Part shown: positions 9,249-17,370 of the stretch, piece after piece | Numbering within the stretch: position 1 is the stretch's first letter | Layout: each line of letters begins with the position of its first letter | Notes under the pieces: model-generated | What the model was told of the DNA's origin: nothing | Databases searched by the model: none | Seen by the model: the letters and a program-made list of their open reading frames with translations, nothing else | Translations under genes and position numbers: made by a program | Source: Peptoniphilus senegalensis JC140 | GTDB lineage: Bacteria; Bacillota; Clostridia; Tissierellales; Peptoniphilaceae | DNA length: 64,000 nucleotides | Direction of reading: 5' to 3' | Assembly (NCBI RefSeq): GCF_000321025.1 | Contig: NZ_HE610717.1 | Location: 190,138 to 254,137 of the forward strand

Positions 9249-10631
9249 TTATTTTTCTAAAATCATTTCGCCAATTTTATATACATCGCCAGCACCCATA
9301 GTGACAAGTATATCATCCTTTTTGATGTTTTCTTTTATAAATTTTACAATATCTTCAAATCCAGAAATGTAAAAAGCATTGTCTCTGTGCTCTGAGATTG
9401 CATCTCTTAAAGTTTTAGAGTGAATATCGCCATAATCTTTTTCGCGAGCAGCGTAAATATCAGTTATTATTATTACGTCTGATTCGTTAAAGGAGTTGGC
9501 GAAAGCATCTAGCAGAAGCTTCGTCCTTGTAAATGTGTGAGGTTGGAAAACTGTGTAAAGTTTTCCCTTGCAAGCTTTTTTGATTGCGTGAATTGATGAT
9601 TTTATTTCAGTTGGATGATGGGCATAGTCATCCATGACCTTTGTGCCCTTATAATAACCTTTTTCTTCAAGTCTTCTTTCTACGCCTTTATAATATTTAA
9701 GTCCAGTAATTGCATCTTCTATTGGTATATTGTTAACATAAGTTGCAGCAATTGCGGCAAGAGAATTTAATACGTTGTGTCTTCCAAGGACTGAAAGTTC
9801 AACATAATTTATTTTTTTCCCTTTTAAATATAAATCATAAGTTGGGAAACCATCTTCAGAGAAATCAATATTTTTTGCCATTAAATCTGCATCATTTTTT
9901 ATTCCAAATGTAAATACCTTACAATTATCAATTGGGAATAGTGTTTTCACATTTTCATCGTCAACATTTAAAATGACATAAGCATCTTTATTTAGATTGT
10001 CAATATAGCCTTTAAAAGTTCTAATTATATGGTCTATGTTGTCAAAATAATCTAGGTGATCTTCGTCAATATTTAAGATTATCTCTGTAGTTGGGAAATA
10101 TTTTAAAATATTTGCCTTATATTCGCAGGCTTCTGTCAAAAATAATTTTTCATCCCCAATTTTAATATTGCCGTCAATATCCTTTAGTTGACCACCCAGC
10201 ATAATAGTCGGATTATCGTCAAGGTCCTTAATGACTTCTGTAATCATAGAAGTTGTAGTAGTTTTGCCATGTGTTCCTGAAACTGCAATTGATTTTTTGT
10301 AATTTTTCATAATTGCACCCAAAAAAGTTGCTCTATCAACTAAGTCAATTTTTTCTTTGACTGCCTCTGTATATTCTTCATTATCAAAGGAAATGGCATC
10401 TGTAAAAATTACAAGGTCCATATTTTTTATATGCTCTTTCTTGTGCTCGTAAAAAATTGTAGCACCATTTTTTTCTAATTTATCTGTATTAATGGAATGA
10501 CTTCTGTCGCTGCCATATACATTGTAACCCTTGTAAAGCATAAGTTCAGCAAGAGCAGACATACTAATGCCGCCAATTCCTATAAAAAATATATTTTTAT
10601 ACTTACTATCATCTATATTAATTTCAAACAA
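9249..10631 (-). CDS. murC: UDP-N-acetylmuramate--L-alanine ligase
   Basis: A 460-residue Mur ligase of the usual MurC length. The N-terminal UDP-binding domain opens with IFFIGIGGISMSALAELM. The central ATP-binding domain has VSGTHGKTTTTSM (P-loop). The C-terminal domain includes VMDDYAHHPTEI and PHTFTRTK, both diagnostic of MurC. It adds L-alanine to UDP-MurNAc in the cytoplasm, the first step of peptidoglycan stem-peptide synthesis. The start is TTG at 10631 with GGAGG at good spacing on the minus strand. It lies near alr, another cell-wall gene, but is separated by the divergently transcribed spoVG, so the two are not one operon. Confidence 0.97.
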   Translation of the reverse strand: MFEINIDDSKYKNIFFIGIGGISMSALAELMLYKGYNVYGSDRSHSINTDKLEKNGATIFYEHKKEHIKNMDLVIFTDAISFDNEEYTEAVKEKIDLVDRATFLGAIMKNYKKSIAVSGTHGKTTTTSMITEVIKDLDDNPTIMLGGQLKDIDGNIKIGDEKLFLTEACEYKANILKYFPTTEIILNIDEDHLDYFDNIDHIIRTFKGYIDNLNKDAYVILNVDDENVKTLFPIDNCKVFTFGIKNDADLMAKNIDFSEDGFPTYDLYLKGKKINYVELSVLGRHNVLNSLAAIAATYVNNIPIEDAITGLKYYKGVERRLEEKGYYKGTKVMDDYAHHPTEIKSSIHAIKKACKGKLYTVFQPHTFTRTKLLLDAFANSFNESDVIIITDIYAAREKDYGDIHSKTLRDAISEHRDNAFYISGFEDIVKFIKENIKKDDILVTMGAGDVYKIGEMILEK

Positions 10632-10654
10632 TTTACTTCCTCCAATTCTTTATA

Positions 10655-10663
10655 ATTATATCA
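10655..10663 (-). promoter_or_regulatory. Extended -10 promoter of murC
   Basis: On the minus strand the sequence reads TG-A-TATAAT, an extended -10, about 25 bases upstream of the TTG start. No -35 is evident. The same element recurs before alr. Confidence 0.5.
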
Positions 10664-10754
10664 CAAAATTTTATTAAGAAATAAATAATAATAGAGCTCT
10701 TAATTAAAATATGTGAAAATATTTAATTATGTTATTTATTATGCACTGAAGTTA

Positions 10755-10763
10755 TGCTATAAT
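10755..10763 (+). promoter_or_regulatory. Extended -10 promoter of spoVG
   Basis: TG-C-TATAAT at 10755-10763, thirty bases upstream of the spoVG start. Confidence 0.55.
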
Positions 10764-10792
10764 ATGATAAAGAAAGAGAGGATGATACTTGT

Positions 10793-11104
10793 ATGAACAT
10801 AACAGATGTGAGACTTCGCAAATTACCAACTGAAGGAAAACTTAAAGCAATAGTATCTGTAACCTTTAACAACGAATTTGTGCTTCACGATATAAAAATA
10901 ATAGAAGGAAATGAATCATTATTTTTAGCAATGCCAAGCAGAAGACTTTCAAACGGAGAATACAGAGACATTGCTCATCCAATTAATGCCGAAGCAAGAA
11001 AAGAATTAGAAGATGTAATATTTAAAGAATATTATGCAGTAAAAGAAAAGCTAGATTCAGAAGAGGTTGAAAAACCTACAGAAGAGGTAACTGAAGAAGA
11101 ATAA
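10793..11104 (+). CDS. spoVG: SpoVG-family DNA/RNA-binding regulator
   Basis: A 103-residue SpoVG homologue: [11 protein letters not shown] at the N-terminus, the family-defining [11 protein letters not shown] and AMPSRR segments, then [12 protein letters not shown], and an acidic Glu/Thr-rich tail. SpoVG proteins bind nucleic acid and influence cell division, sporulation or virulence regulators depending on species; they also occur in non-spore-formers. The gene stands alone between the divergent murC and the convergent alr, with its own extended -10 promoter and terminator. Confidence 0.95.
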   Translation: MNITDVRLRKLPTEGKLKAIVSVTFNNEFVLHDIKIIEGNESLFLAMPSRRLSNGEYRDIAHPINAEARKELEDVIFKEYYAVKEKLDSEEVEKPTEEVTEEE

Positions 11105-11109
11105 GATTG

Positions 11110-11132
11110 AGAGAGCCATGTGCTCTCTTTTT
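11110..11132 (+). terminator. Terminator of spoVG
   Basis: AGAGAGC-CATGT-GCTCTCT followed by TTTTT. Confidence 0.85.
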
Positions 11133-11140
11133 ATGCAGAA

Positions 11141-11173
11141 AACCCCTAAATCTCAAATAGAGACTTAGGGGTT
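11141..11173 (-). terminator. Terminator of alr, probably bidirectional
   Basis: AACCCCTAA (11141-11149) pairs with TTAGGGGTT (11165-11173), with an inner TCTC/GAGA helix. On the minus strand TTTT follows, matching the end of alr; on the plus strand it backs up the spoVG terminator. Confidence 0.75.
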
Positions 11174-11191
11174 ATTTTGATTTTAAGATTT

Positions 11192-12349
11192 TTAGTTCAT
11201 ACTGCTTACATGTACAAGTTTACCATGTCTATAATAATATTTTGGAAGTCTTCTGTTAAAATGAGTAATAAAGGAAGTTTCACAGTCGCCAGAGAATTGA
11301 CAAATATCTCTAATTCTTATCTCTTCATTGCCTTGTCTACCAATTAATACAACCTCATCTCCAACTTCACAATTAACTCCACTTGCATCGACCATCATTT
11401 GGTCCATACAGATTAAGCCAATTTGCTTACATCTCTTTCCACCTATTAGAACCTCAATTTTTTCTGACAAAATTCTTGGAAAGGCATCGGCATAGCCAAG
11501 GGGAAGAGTGACAACTTTTGTATCTTTGTCGCACTTATAGAATCTTTCATAGCCAACGGTCTCGCCAGATTTAACTTCTCTTATAGAAGCAATTTGCGCC
11601 TTAATTGAAAGAATCTCCTTTAATCCAAATTCTTCAGGCATTTTTTTGCTGTCTGTATAGCCAAACTGAATAATTCCAGGTCTAACTATATCTAAATCAT
11701 ATTCTCTGTAGTATAAAACAGAGGAAGAGTTTGCTATATGTTTGTACTTAAAATTATAGCCCCAATTTTCAATTTCTTTGATAAAATTTGTAAAAGAAGC
11801 AAATTGTTTTTTGGTAAATTCTGGGTCTGATTCACAAGCTGCGAAGTGAGAAAAAATTCCTTCTACATATACATTTTCTAATTCAAATATTTTTGTCACT
11901 TCATTTAAGGAATTTTCACTTGGAATAAAACCAATTCGTGACATTCCACTGTCAACTGCAAGATGAATTTTAGCTTTTTTGCCAATTTCTCTTGCTTTTT
12001 CTTCTAATGAAATTGCATCTTCAAGGCTAAAAATCGTTAAGGTAATTTCATTTTTTATCGCATCTTCAAAGAGATGGGCAGGTGTGTAGCCAAGAATTAA
12101 AATATTAGCATCTGGAAATTCCTTTTTAAGTCTTAAAGCTTCTTCTAAAGTTGCCACTGCATAAAATTTTATTCCCAGTTCATTTGAAACATAAGATAGG
12201 GGAATAGCTCCGAGCCTATAAGCATCACTCTTAACAACGCTCATAATTTCAGTACCAGTAGTAATTTTATTTTTTATGACTTTCATATTATTTTCAAATT
12301 TGTCAAGGTCTATCTCAATCCAAGCTGGTCTTGTCAAAAAATCCTTCAT
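11192..12349 (-). CDS. alr: Alanine racemase
   Basis: A 385-residue fold-type III PLP enzyme. The N-terminal barrel carries the PLP lysine in MSVVKSDAYRLGA (about residue 40), where canonical alanine racemases read VVKADAYG. HLAVDSGMSRIGF contributes the conserved barrel segment. The C-terminal domain contains VGYERFY with the catalytic tyrosine region and GLICMDQMMVD. It interconverts L- and D-alanine for peptidoglycan. The substitution of GHG by RLGA after the lysine is a mild departure from the usual YGHG motif, so another amino-acid specificity cannot be excluded. An extended -10 lies just upstream on the minus strand. Confidence 0.92.
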   Translation of the reverse strand: MKDFLTRPAWIEIDLDKFENNMKVIKNKITTGTEIMSVVKSDAYRLGAIPLSYVSNELGIKFYAVATLEEALRLKKEFPDANILILGYTPAHLFEDAIKNEITLTIFSLEDAISLEEKAREIGKKAKIHLAVDSGMSRIGFIPSENSLNEVTKIFELENVYVEGIFSHFAACESDPEFTKKQFASFTNFIKEIENWGYNFKYKHIANSSSVLYYREYDLDIVRPGIIQFGYTDSKKMPEEFGLKEILSIKAQIASIREVKSGETVGYERFYKCDKDTKVVTLPLGYADAFPRILSEKIEVLIGGKRCKQIGLICMDQMMVDASGVNCEVGDEVVLIGRQGNEEIRIRDICQFSGDCETSFITHFNRRLPKYYYRHGKLVHVSSMN

Positions 12350-12383
12350 GTAATTATCCTTTCAAAAGAGAATTTCTTTTATC

Positions 12384-12392
12384 ATTATATCA
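12384..12392 (-). promoter_or_regulatory. Extended -10 promoter of alr
   Basis: Minus-strand TG-A-TATAAT, about 35 bases upstream of the alr ATG. Confidence 0.5.
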
Positions 12393-12419
12393 CAGTAGAT
12401 GATTTAAGAAAATTTTTTC

Positions 12420-12458
12420 AAAAAAATAGTGCAAGATAAAAAATCAATCTCACACTAT
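12420..12458 (-). terminator. Terminator of the nucleobase permease gene
   Basis: Twelve-pair stem (12426-12437 with 12447-12458, two G-U pairs) followed on the minus strand by seven T. Confidence 0.8.
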
Positions 12459-12479
12459 AATTCATATTTTCAAAAATAT

Positions 12480-13799
12480 TCAATATTCTTTGTCTACAAG
12501 CAATATATTTAAAATTACTGCCACAATAGTTCCACCAGAAATACCAGATGAGAAAAGTGCGGCTAATAAGCTTGGAAGTTTTGAAACTATATCAGGTCTC
12601 ATTGTTATTCCAATTCCAACGCCAATGCCACCAGCGATTATCATAATATTTTTTGTAGAAAATTTTGCCTTGCTAAGAGCTTGCATACCAGAGCCTATAA
12701 TTGTACCAAACATAAGAATTCCTGCACCACCAAGAATTGGTGTAGGCATAATAGAAACTAAAGTTGCAAATTTAGGACACAAACTCATTATTATTAAAAT
12801 GAATGAAGAAAAAAGAGCAACTTTTTTTGATGCACACTTAGTAAGTGGAATAAGACCAACATTTTGGCTAAAGGTTTGAGCTGCACCTGAACCAAAAACT
12901 GGAGAAAGCATTGACCCAATGGCATCAGCTCTAACGCCACTTGCAATATCGCCATCAGATAAGTCAACTTCACATACTGTCCCCAAAGTTTTCATAACTC
13001 CAACAGTTTCTATTATTGTGACAAGATAGCCTGCAATAAAGGGAACTACAAATTTTAAATCAAATTTAACTCCAAAGGGAAATAGTTCTGGGATTTTTAC
13101 CCAAGGAGCAGCTGTAACTTGTGAAAAATCTACAAGATTTAGTGGAATACAAATAATGTAGGAAATAATCATGGCTATAAAAACAGAAGCTGTTGTTACA
13201 AAACCTCTGCCATAGTGATTTATAAAAATTATCAAGATGAAGGTAAAGACAGCAATCCCAATAAAGAGTGGGTCCCCATAATTTTCTGCACCATAACCTC
13301 CTCCAACCCAGTCAAAGGCAACGGGCATCATTGTAATTCCAATTAGGGTAATAACAGTTCCTGTTACAACTTCTGGGAAAAATTTAAGAAGGGGCTTAAT
13401 AAAAAAGCTTAAAATCAATTCTAAAAGGGCACCCATTATAGTTGCACCAAAATAACCAGCAAGACCACCACCCATAGTATTTATAACAGCATTGGCAGGT
13501 GGCACAAAGCCAAAGTCAGTTCCCATAATTGTTGGAAGACCAATACCAACCTTTGCATTGCCCTTAAAGATTCCCTTAGTTTGGATAAAAGAACAGATAC
13601 CAGAGGCAAGTAGAGCAGCAGAGATAAGCACAGAAGTCTCGGCAACATTTGTGCCTGCTATAGCTGCAATACTAAGTGGTACGGCTATAATCCCACTAAA
13701 GGCAGTCAAAATATTTTGAAATCCAAGTAGGGAGGATTTTAAAAAGTTTGGCTTATCATTAACTTCGTATTCAAGTTTCATTCCATAGTATTCCTTCAC
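12480..13799 (-). CDS. NCS2-family nucleobase (xanthine/uracil) permease
   Basis: A 439-residue integral membrane transporter of the nucleobase:cation symporter-2 family, with about a dozen hydrophobic spans. Family signatures include the VPLSIAAIAGTNV segment in helix 1, PEVVTGTVITLIGITM in the middle, and the scaffold region SGAAQTFSQNVGLIPLT (NQNxG-like: QNVG). NCS2 proteins import uracil, xanthine or uric acid using a proton or sodium gradient; which base is moved here is not decidable by eye. Start is GTG with AAGGAG at ideal spacing. An upstream purine riboswitch was looked for and not seen. Confidence 0.88.
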   Translation of the reverse strand: MKEYYGMKLEYEVNDKPNFLKSSLLGFQNILTAFSGIIAVPLSIAAIAGTNVAETSVLISAALLASGICSFIQTKGIFKGNAKVGIGLPTIMGTDFGFVPPANAVINTMGGGLAGYFGATIMGALLELILSFFIKPLLKFFPEVVTGTVITLIGITMMPVAFDWVGGGYGAENYGDPLFIGIAVFTFILIIFINHYGRGFVTTASVFIAMIISYIICIPLNLVDFSQVTAAPWVKIPELFPFGVKFDLKFVVPFIAGYLVTIIETVGVMKTLGTVCEVDLSDGDIASGVRADAIGSMLSPVFGSGAAQTFSQNVGLIPLTKCASKKVALFSSFILIIMSLCPKFATLVSIMPTPILGGAGILMFGTIIGSGMQALSKAKFSTKNIMIIAGGIGVGIGITMRPDIVSKLPSLLAALFSSGISGGTIVAVILNILLVDKEY

Positions 13800-13822
13800 A
13801 ATAAACTCCTTTTTTTAATATA

Positions 13823-13831
13823 ATTATAACA
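13823..13831 (-). promoter_or_regulatory. Extended -10 promoter of the nucleobase permease gene
   Basis: Minus-strand TG-T-TATAAT, about 25 bases upstream of the GTG start. Confidence 0.5.
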
Positions 13832-13995
13832 AACTGATTTTAGCACACAAAAATGTAAGTAACAATAATATAAAAGGAAAAATATTTATAGGACAAAATA
13901 CTTTTTGTATATTAATTTCCCAATAATTTTGATAAAGTATTATTTAAGAAATTTGTAAGAATTTTGTTCAGTTTTTTGTAATTATTATTTGCTAT

Positions 13996-14001
13996 TATAA
14001 T
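13996..14001 (+). promoter_or_regulatory. -10 element of the two-component operon
   Basis: TATAAT at 13996-14001, close upstream of GGAGGG and the ATG. The -35 region is T-rich and not well matched. The rest of 13832-13995 is AT-rich with nothing else recognisable. Confidence 0.45.
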
Positions 14002-14018
14002 GGCAGAGGAGGGATGTA

Positions 14019-14717
14019 ATGGATAAATACAATATTTTAATTGCTGAGGATGACAAGGAAATTGCAAGGTCAATTGGAATTTATCTAAAAAATGAAAATT
14101 TTAATATTTTTTACGCCTATGATGGACTTGAAGCCCTAGAAATTTTTAAAAATGAAAAAATTGACCTAATAATAATGGACCTCATGATGCCAAAATTATC
14201 TGGCGAAGAAGCTATTATTAAACTTAGAGAAATTTCTGTAGTCCCAATAATTATTTTATCTGCTAAATCAGAGGACACAGACAAAATTTTTGGACTCAAT
14301 ATTGGTGCTGACGATTATATTCAAAAGCCCTTCAATCCAATGGAGCTTATTGCTCGAGTAAAGAGCAATTTGAGAAGATTTTATGCCTATGATTTAAAAA
14401 ACGACAGAAACTTTATTGAAATAGGCAGCATTAAACTAGATTTATCTCAAAAAATTGCCTATGTTGAAGATAAGCCAGTTGCCCTAACATCTATTGAGTT
14501 TAAAATTTTAGAATTACTCATGAGAAATCCAAATAGAGTTTTTTCTATTGAAGAAATTTACGAAAGCGTGTGGAATGAACCAGCCATGGAGGCAAAGACT
14601 GTTACAGTTCACATTAGGCGAATAAGAGAAAAAATCGAAGTAAATCCAAAGAAGCCAATGTACTTAAAGGTGCAGTGGGGACTTGGATATAAATTTGAAG
14701 ATTTGAGGCGAAAATAA
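14019..14717 (+). CDS. OmpR/PhoB-family response regulator
   Basis: A 232-residue two-domain regulator. The receiver domain (1-120) has the acidic pair EDD near residue 10, the phospho-acceptor Asp in LIIMDLMMPKLSG (about 53), and the conserved Lys in DDYIQKPFNP (about 102). The C-terminal winged helix (130-232) shows TSIEFKILELL and VTVHIRRIREKIE, ending WGLGYKFE. It should bind DNA when phosphorylated by the kinase encoded next. The two genes overlap by one base (TAATG), so they are translationally coupled. Target genes are unknown; the cell-wall and accessory genes nearby are possible but untested. Confidence 0.95.
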   Translation: MDKYNILIAEDDKEIARSIGIYLKNENFNIFYAYDGLEALEIFKNEKIDLIIMDLMMPKLSGEEAIIKLREISVVPIIILSAKSEDTDKIFGLNIGADDYIQKPFNPMELIARVKSNLRRFYAYDLKNDRNFIEIGSIKLDLSQKIAYVEDKPVALTSIEFKILELLMRNPNRVFSIEEIYESVWNEPAMEAKTVTVHIRRIREKIEVNPKKPMYLKVQWGLGYKFEDLRRK

Positions 14718-16792
14718 TGAAAAAAAATTCTTACAAACTTAGCTATTATGCTTTAATAATTTTAGGTATATCACTTATTTCACTTTTGGCAGGATCATAT
14801 TTCTTTTCTAAGAATCCTGATTCATCTTATAAAAGAATTATGACAGAAAATAGGATTTATAACACTCTAAATATGTCAGTAAATGTCAATGATGATTTTT
14901 ATAGTAGTTATAAAGAATTTAACTATGCTATAAAGTCTTATAAGTTAAAATATTTTGACAAAAATGGAAATGTTGTTACAGATAGAGGAGTAATTGAAGC
15001 TCAAAAGAAAAAAGATGCCCTAAAAGAAAAGGGACTTGACCCAAAACTTTATTTGGATGAAGGGATGATAGACCAACCAGAAATAAAATCTGAATATAAA
15101 ACTTTTTACTTAACCAATGAGTATGAAAAGAATGAATTTGATCCCCTAGAAATTGAAATAAGAAATAATGACTTCTTAATTACTGGTTCGGTAATTGATG
15201 ATAGTGTAGTGATTGATAAGGTTCAAAAAAGTCAAAGACTTATGGATAGTGACTACAATTTTATTGATAAGTCTTTTAAGGGGGCTCTAAATGATACCTT
15301 TAGTAAATTAAATAGTAATAATAATGTTAAAAATCTAAAGTTTGCTTATTACACATCATTAGACGATGAAGTTTTTAAAGATATCGAAAGAGATGTATTT
15401 AGAGAACAGGTTATATTTCAAATTGGAGTAAGTGTAATAATTTCTGCCATATTATCTCTACTTCTTGGAATATTTATGAATATAGAAAAAGTTGACGGCA
15501 GCGAAAGCTTGAGAAAAGTTTTCAAACTTCCAATAGAACTTGTGATTATTCTATTTGTAATTTTTGTAGTTTCTAGTGCAGGAATTTCAGGTATGAATCA
15601 AATCTACAGTAATTTGTATGTTTTCTATTTATTGTATCTAATCGGTCTTGTAATTGTTTCACTAACAGTAAATTACCTTGTAATTATCTTGAAGAGCATA
15701 TTTAACAAGAATACAGAAAATTATCTAGTTAAAAATTCATTAATTTATAGAATTTTTACTGGCGCTATTTCTGAATTTTCAAATATAGATGAAGAAAATA
15801 AAAATATTAAAGATGCAAAAATTAAATTTACCATAGTTTATTTTGGAATTTGCTTCGTTCTATTTTTATTATTCCTATTTCTCGCTTCAATATTTTATTC
15901 TGCTCTTGAAGGGATAATATTTCCAATGATATTATTTGGAATCTTCATATATATAATCATCCTTAAAAATATAAATGAAGTTGCAAAAATTTCAAGAGAG
16001 TCCAGTGAAATTGTTAAGGGAAATTATAAGAAAAACATAGAAAATAATGGCGGACTTTATGAAGGTATAATTGACAATTTTAACAATATTGCTTCAAACT
16101 TAGACCTTGCCATTGAAGATGCAGTAAAATCTGAAAGACTAAAGACAGAACTCATCACAAATGTGAGCCATGACCTAAAGACACCATTGACATCTATAAT
16201 TAATTATTCTGACCTCTTATCCAAAGAAAATAATTCAGAAGAAGAGAGAAAAGAATATGCAAGAATAATAAATGAAAAGTCCAACAAGTTAAAAGTCTTA
16301 ATAGAAGATTTATTTGAAGTTTCAAAGGCAACATCAAATAATATAGAACTTAACAAGCAAGAACTTGATTTCAATTCCCTTGTTCAACAGTCAATAGGAG
16401 AGTGGGAAGACAAAATTGCAGAAAAGAATTTAGAAATAATTTCAGATCTTCCTGAAGATAAAGTAATGCTTAATATTGATGGACAAAAATTCTCAAGAGT
16501 TTTAGACAACTTGTTCTCAAATATTTCTAAGTATGCCTTAGAAAACTCAAGAGTTTATGTAGATCTTTCAGAAGAAGATGGAGTTAAACTAACTATAAAA
16601 AATATCTCCAAGTATCCACTTAATATTTCCGCAGATGAACTTATGGAAAGATTTACTCGTGGAGAAAAATCAAGGACAACATCAGGTTCAGGACTTGGAC
16701 TATCAATAGCCTCATCCTTTGTGAGAGCTCACGGAGCAAGCTTTGAGATAGATATTGATGGAGATTTATTTAAAGTTAAAATAGAGTTTTAA
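14717..16792 (+). CDS. Membrane sensor histidine kinase
   Basis: A 691-residue kinase. A first membrane helix (about 10-30) and a large extracellular region to about 230 are followed by a bundle of five or six more helices (about 235-410). The cytoplasmic core has the H-box NVSHDLKTPLTSI (His about 486) and a catalytic domain with N-box DNLFSNISKYA and G-box SGSGLGLSIASSF. It should autophosphorylate and pass phosphate to the partner regulator. The multi-helix layout between sensor and kinase is reminiscent of kinases that sense envelope stress or antimicrobial peptides, but the signal is unknown. The first hairpin of a three-copy family follows about 65 bases after the stop. Confidence 0.93.
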   Translation: MKKNSYKLSYYALIILGISLISLLAGSYFFSKNPDSSYKRIMTENRIYNTLNMSVNVNDDFYSSYKEFNYAIKSYKLKYFDKNGNVVTDRGVIEAQKKKDALKEKGLDPKLYLDEGMIDQPEIKSEYKTFYLTNEYEKNEFDPLEIEIRNNDFLITGSVIDDSVVIDKVQKSQRLMDSDYNFIDKSFKGALNDTFSKLNSNNNVKNLKFAYYTSLDDEVFKDIERDVFREQVIFQIGVSVIISAILSLLLGIFMNIEKVDGSESLRKVFKLPIELVIILFVIFVVSSAGISGMNQIYSNLYVFYLLYLIGLVIVSLTVNYLVIILKSIFNKNTENYLVKNSLIYRIFTGAISEFSNIDEENKNIKDAKIKFTIVYFGICFVLFLLFLFLASIFYSALEGIIFPMILFGIFIYIIILKNINEVAKISRESSEIVKGNYKKNIENNGGLYEGIIDNFNNIASNLDLAIEDAVKSERLKTELITNVSHDLKTPLTSIINYSDLLSKENNSEEERKEYARIINEKSNKLKVLIEDLFEVSKATSNNIELNKQELDFNSLVQQSIGEWEDKIAEKNLEIISDLPEDKVMLNIDGQKFSRVLDNLFSNISKYALENSRVYVDLSEEDGVKLTIKNISKYPLNISADELMERFTRGEKSRTTSGSGLGLSIASSFVRAHGASFEIDIDGDLFKVKIEF

Positions 16793-16856
16793 AATAAAGA
16801 TTACTATGAGATTTTAATAAATTAGTTTAAAAGGATTTTAAATATAAGTGCAGAAG

Positions 16857-16892
16857 AAAGTTCGGTGGAAAATTATTTCGCCGGACTTTTTT
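16857..16892 (+). terminator. Terminator-like hairpin, copy 1 of a three-copy local repeat
   Basis: AAAGTTCGGTGGAAA pairs with TTTCGCCGGACTTT through about 14 base pairs including G-U pairs, followed by a T-run. It could terminate the two-component operon. Nearly the same sequence recurs at 19559 and 20163. Confidence 0.8.
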
Positions 16893-16905
16893 CTATTATT
16901 AAAAC

Positions 16906-16934
16906 TTGACAAAAATAAAGTGGCAACGTATACT
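16906..16934 (+). promoter_or_regulatory. Consensus promoter of the blaI/M56 cassette
   Basis: TTGACA (16906-16911), a 17-base spacer, and TATACT (16929-16934). This is one of the best sigma-70-type promoters in the window. I looked for the TACA-N-TGTA operator of BlaI/MecI and did not find a clean copy. Confidence 0.75.
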
Positions 16935-16986
16935 CAAGATGAAAATATAAATGCGGGCAATAATATGAAGTTATGAGGTGATAATA

Positions 16987-17370
16987 ATGGAACTATCAAA
17001 TGGAGAACTTATGGTAATGGAAGTTTTGTGGGACGGGGAATGCCTAGATGAAAATGGAGAAATCCAAGCCCTAGAATTATCCAAAGTATTAAAGGAAAAA
17101 TATGACTTGGGCAAAACATCATGCTACACATTTTTGGGAAGGTTATTAGAAAAGGGAGCAATTACAAGAAGGTATCCTAAGTACACAATAAAACCCACTG
17201 TTACAAGAGAAGAAGCCTTGCAAAAACAAAGGGAAGAAGCAATAGATAAATTATTTCAAGGATCCTTTATAAGTTTTTGCAGGACGTTTTTAAAGGACAA
17301 TAAAATAAGCGAAGAAGAAATTAAAGAGATAAAAAATATTCTTAAAGATTTTGATAAGGAAGAAAAATGA
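16987..17370 (+). CDS. BlaI/MecI/CopY-family transcriptional repressor
   Basis: A 127-residue winged-helix repressor. The start MELSNGELMVMEVLWDGE matches the family N-terminus (where E-hydrophobic-MxVLW is conserved). The recognition-helix region is KTSCYTFLGRLLEKGAI, followed by the wing RRYPKYTIKPTV and a helical dimerisation tail. ATG 16987 is chosen over the in-frame GTG at 16978 because that GTG forms part of the GAGGTG ribosome site. BlaI-type repressors are inactivated by cleavage through a partner M56 protease, and the next gene encodes one, overlapping by four bases. It probably represses this cassette. Confidence 0.9.
   Translation: MELSNGELMVMEVLWDGECLDENGEIQALELSKVLKEKYDLGKTSCYTFLGRLLEKGAITRRYPKYTIKPTVTREEALQKQREEAIDKLFQGSFISFCRTFLKDNKISEEEIKEIKNILKDFDKEEK

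Noticed and set aside
10793-11104. Reading spoVG and the spoIID-like gene as proof of sporulation
   Set aside because: Both families are common in non-spore-formers and no sporulation-specific sigma factor or coat gene is present in the window.
13800-14018. Purine riboswitch before the nucleobase permease
   Set aside because: The minus-strand leader is only about 20 bases from the -10 element and lacks the conserved purine-aptamer junction sequences.
16906-16986. Classical BlaI/MecI operator
   Set aside because: No clean TACA-N-TGTA dyad is present near the promoter, so I list only the promoter.
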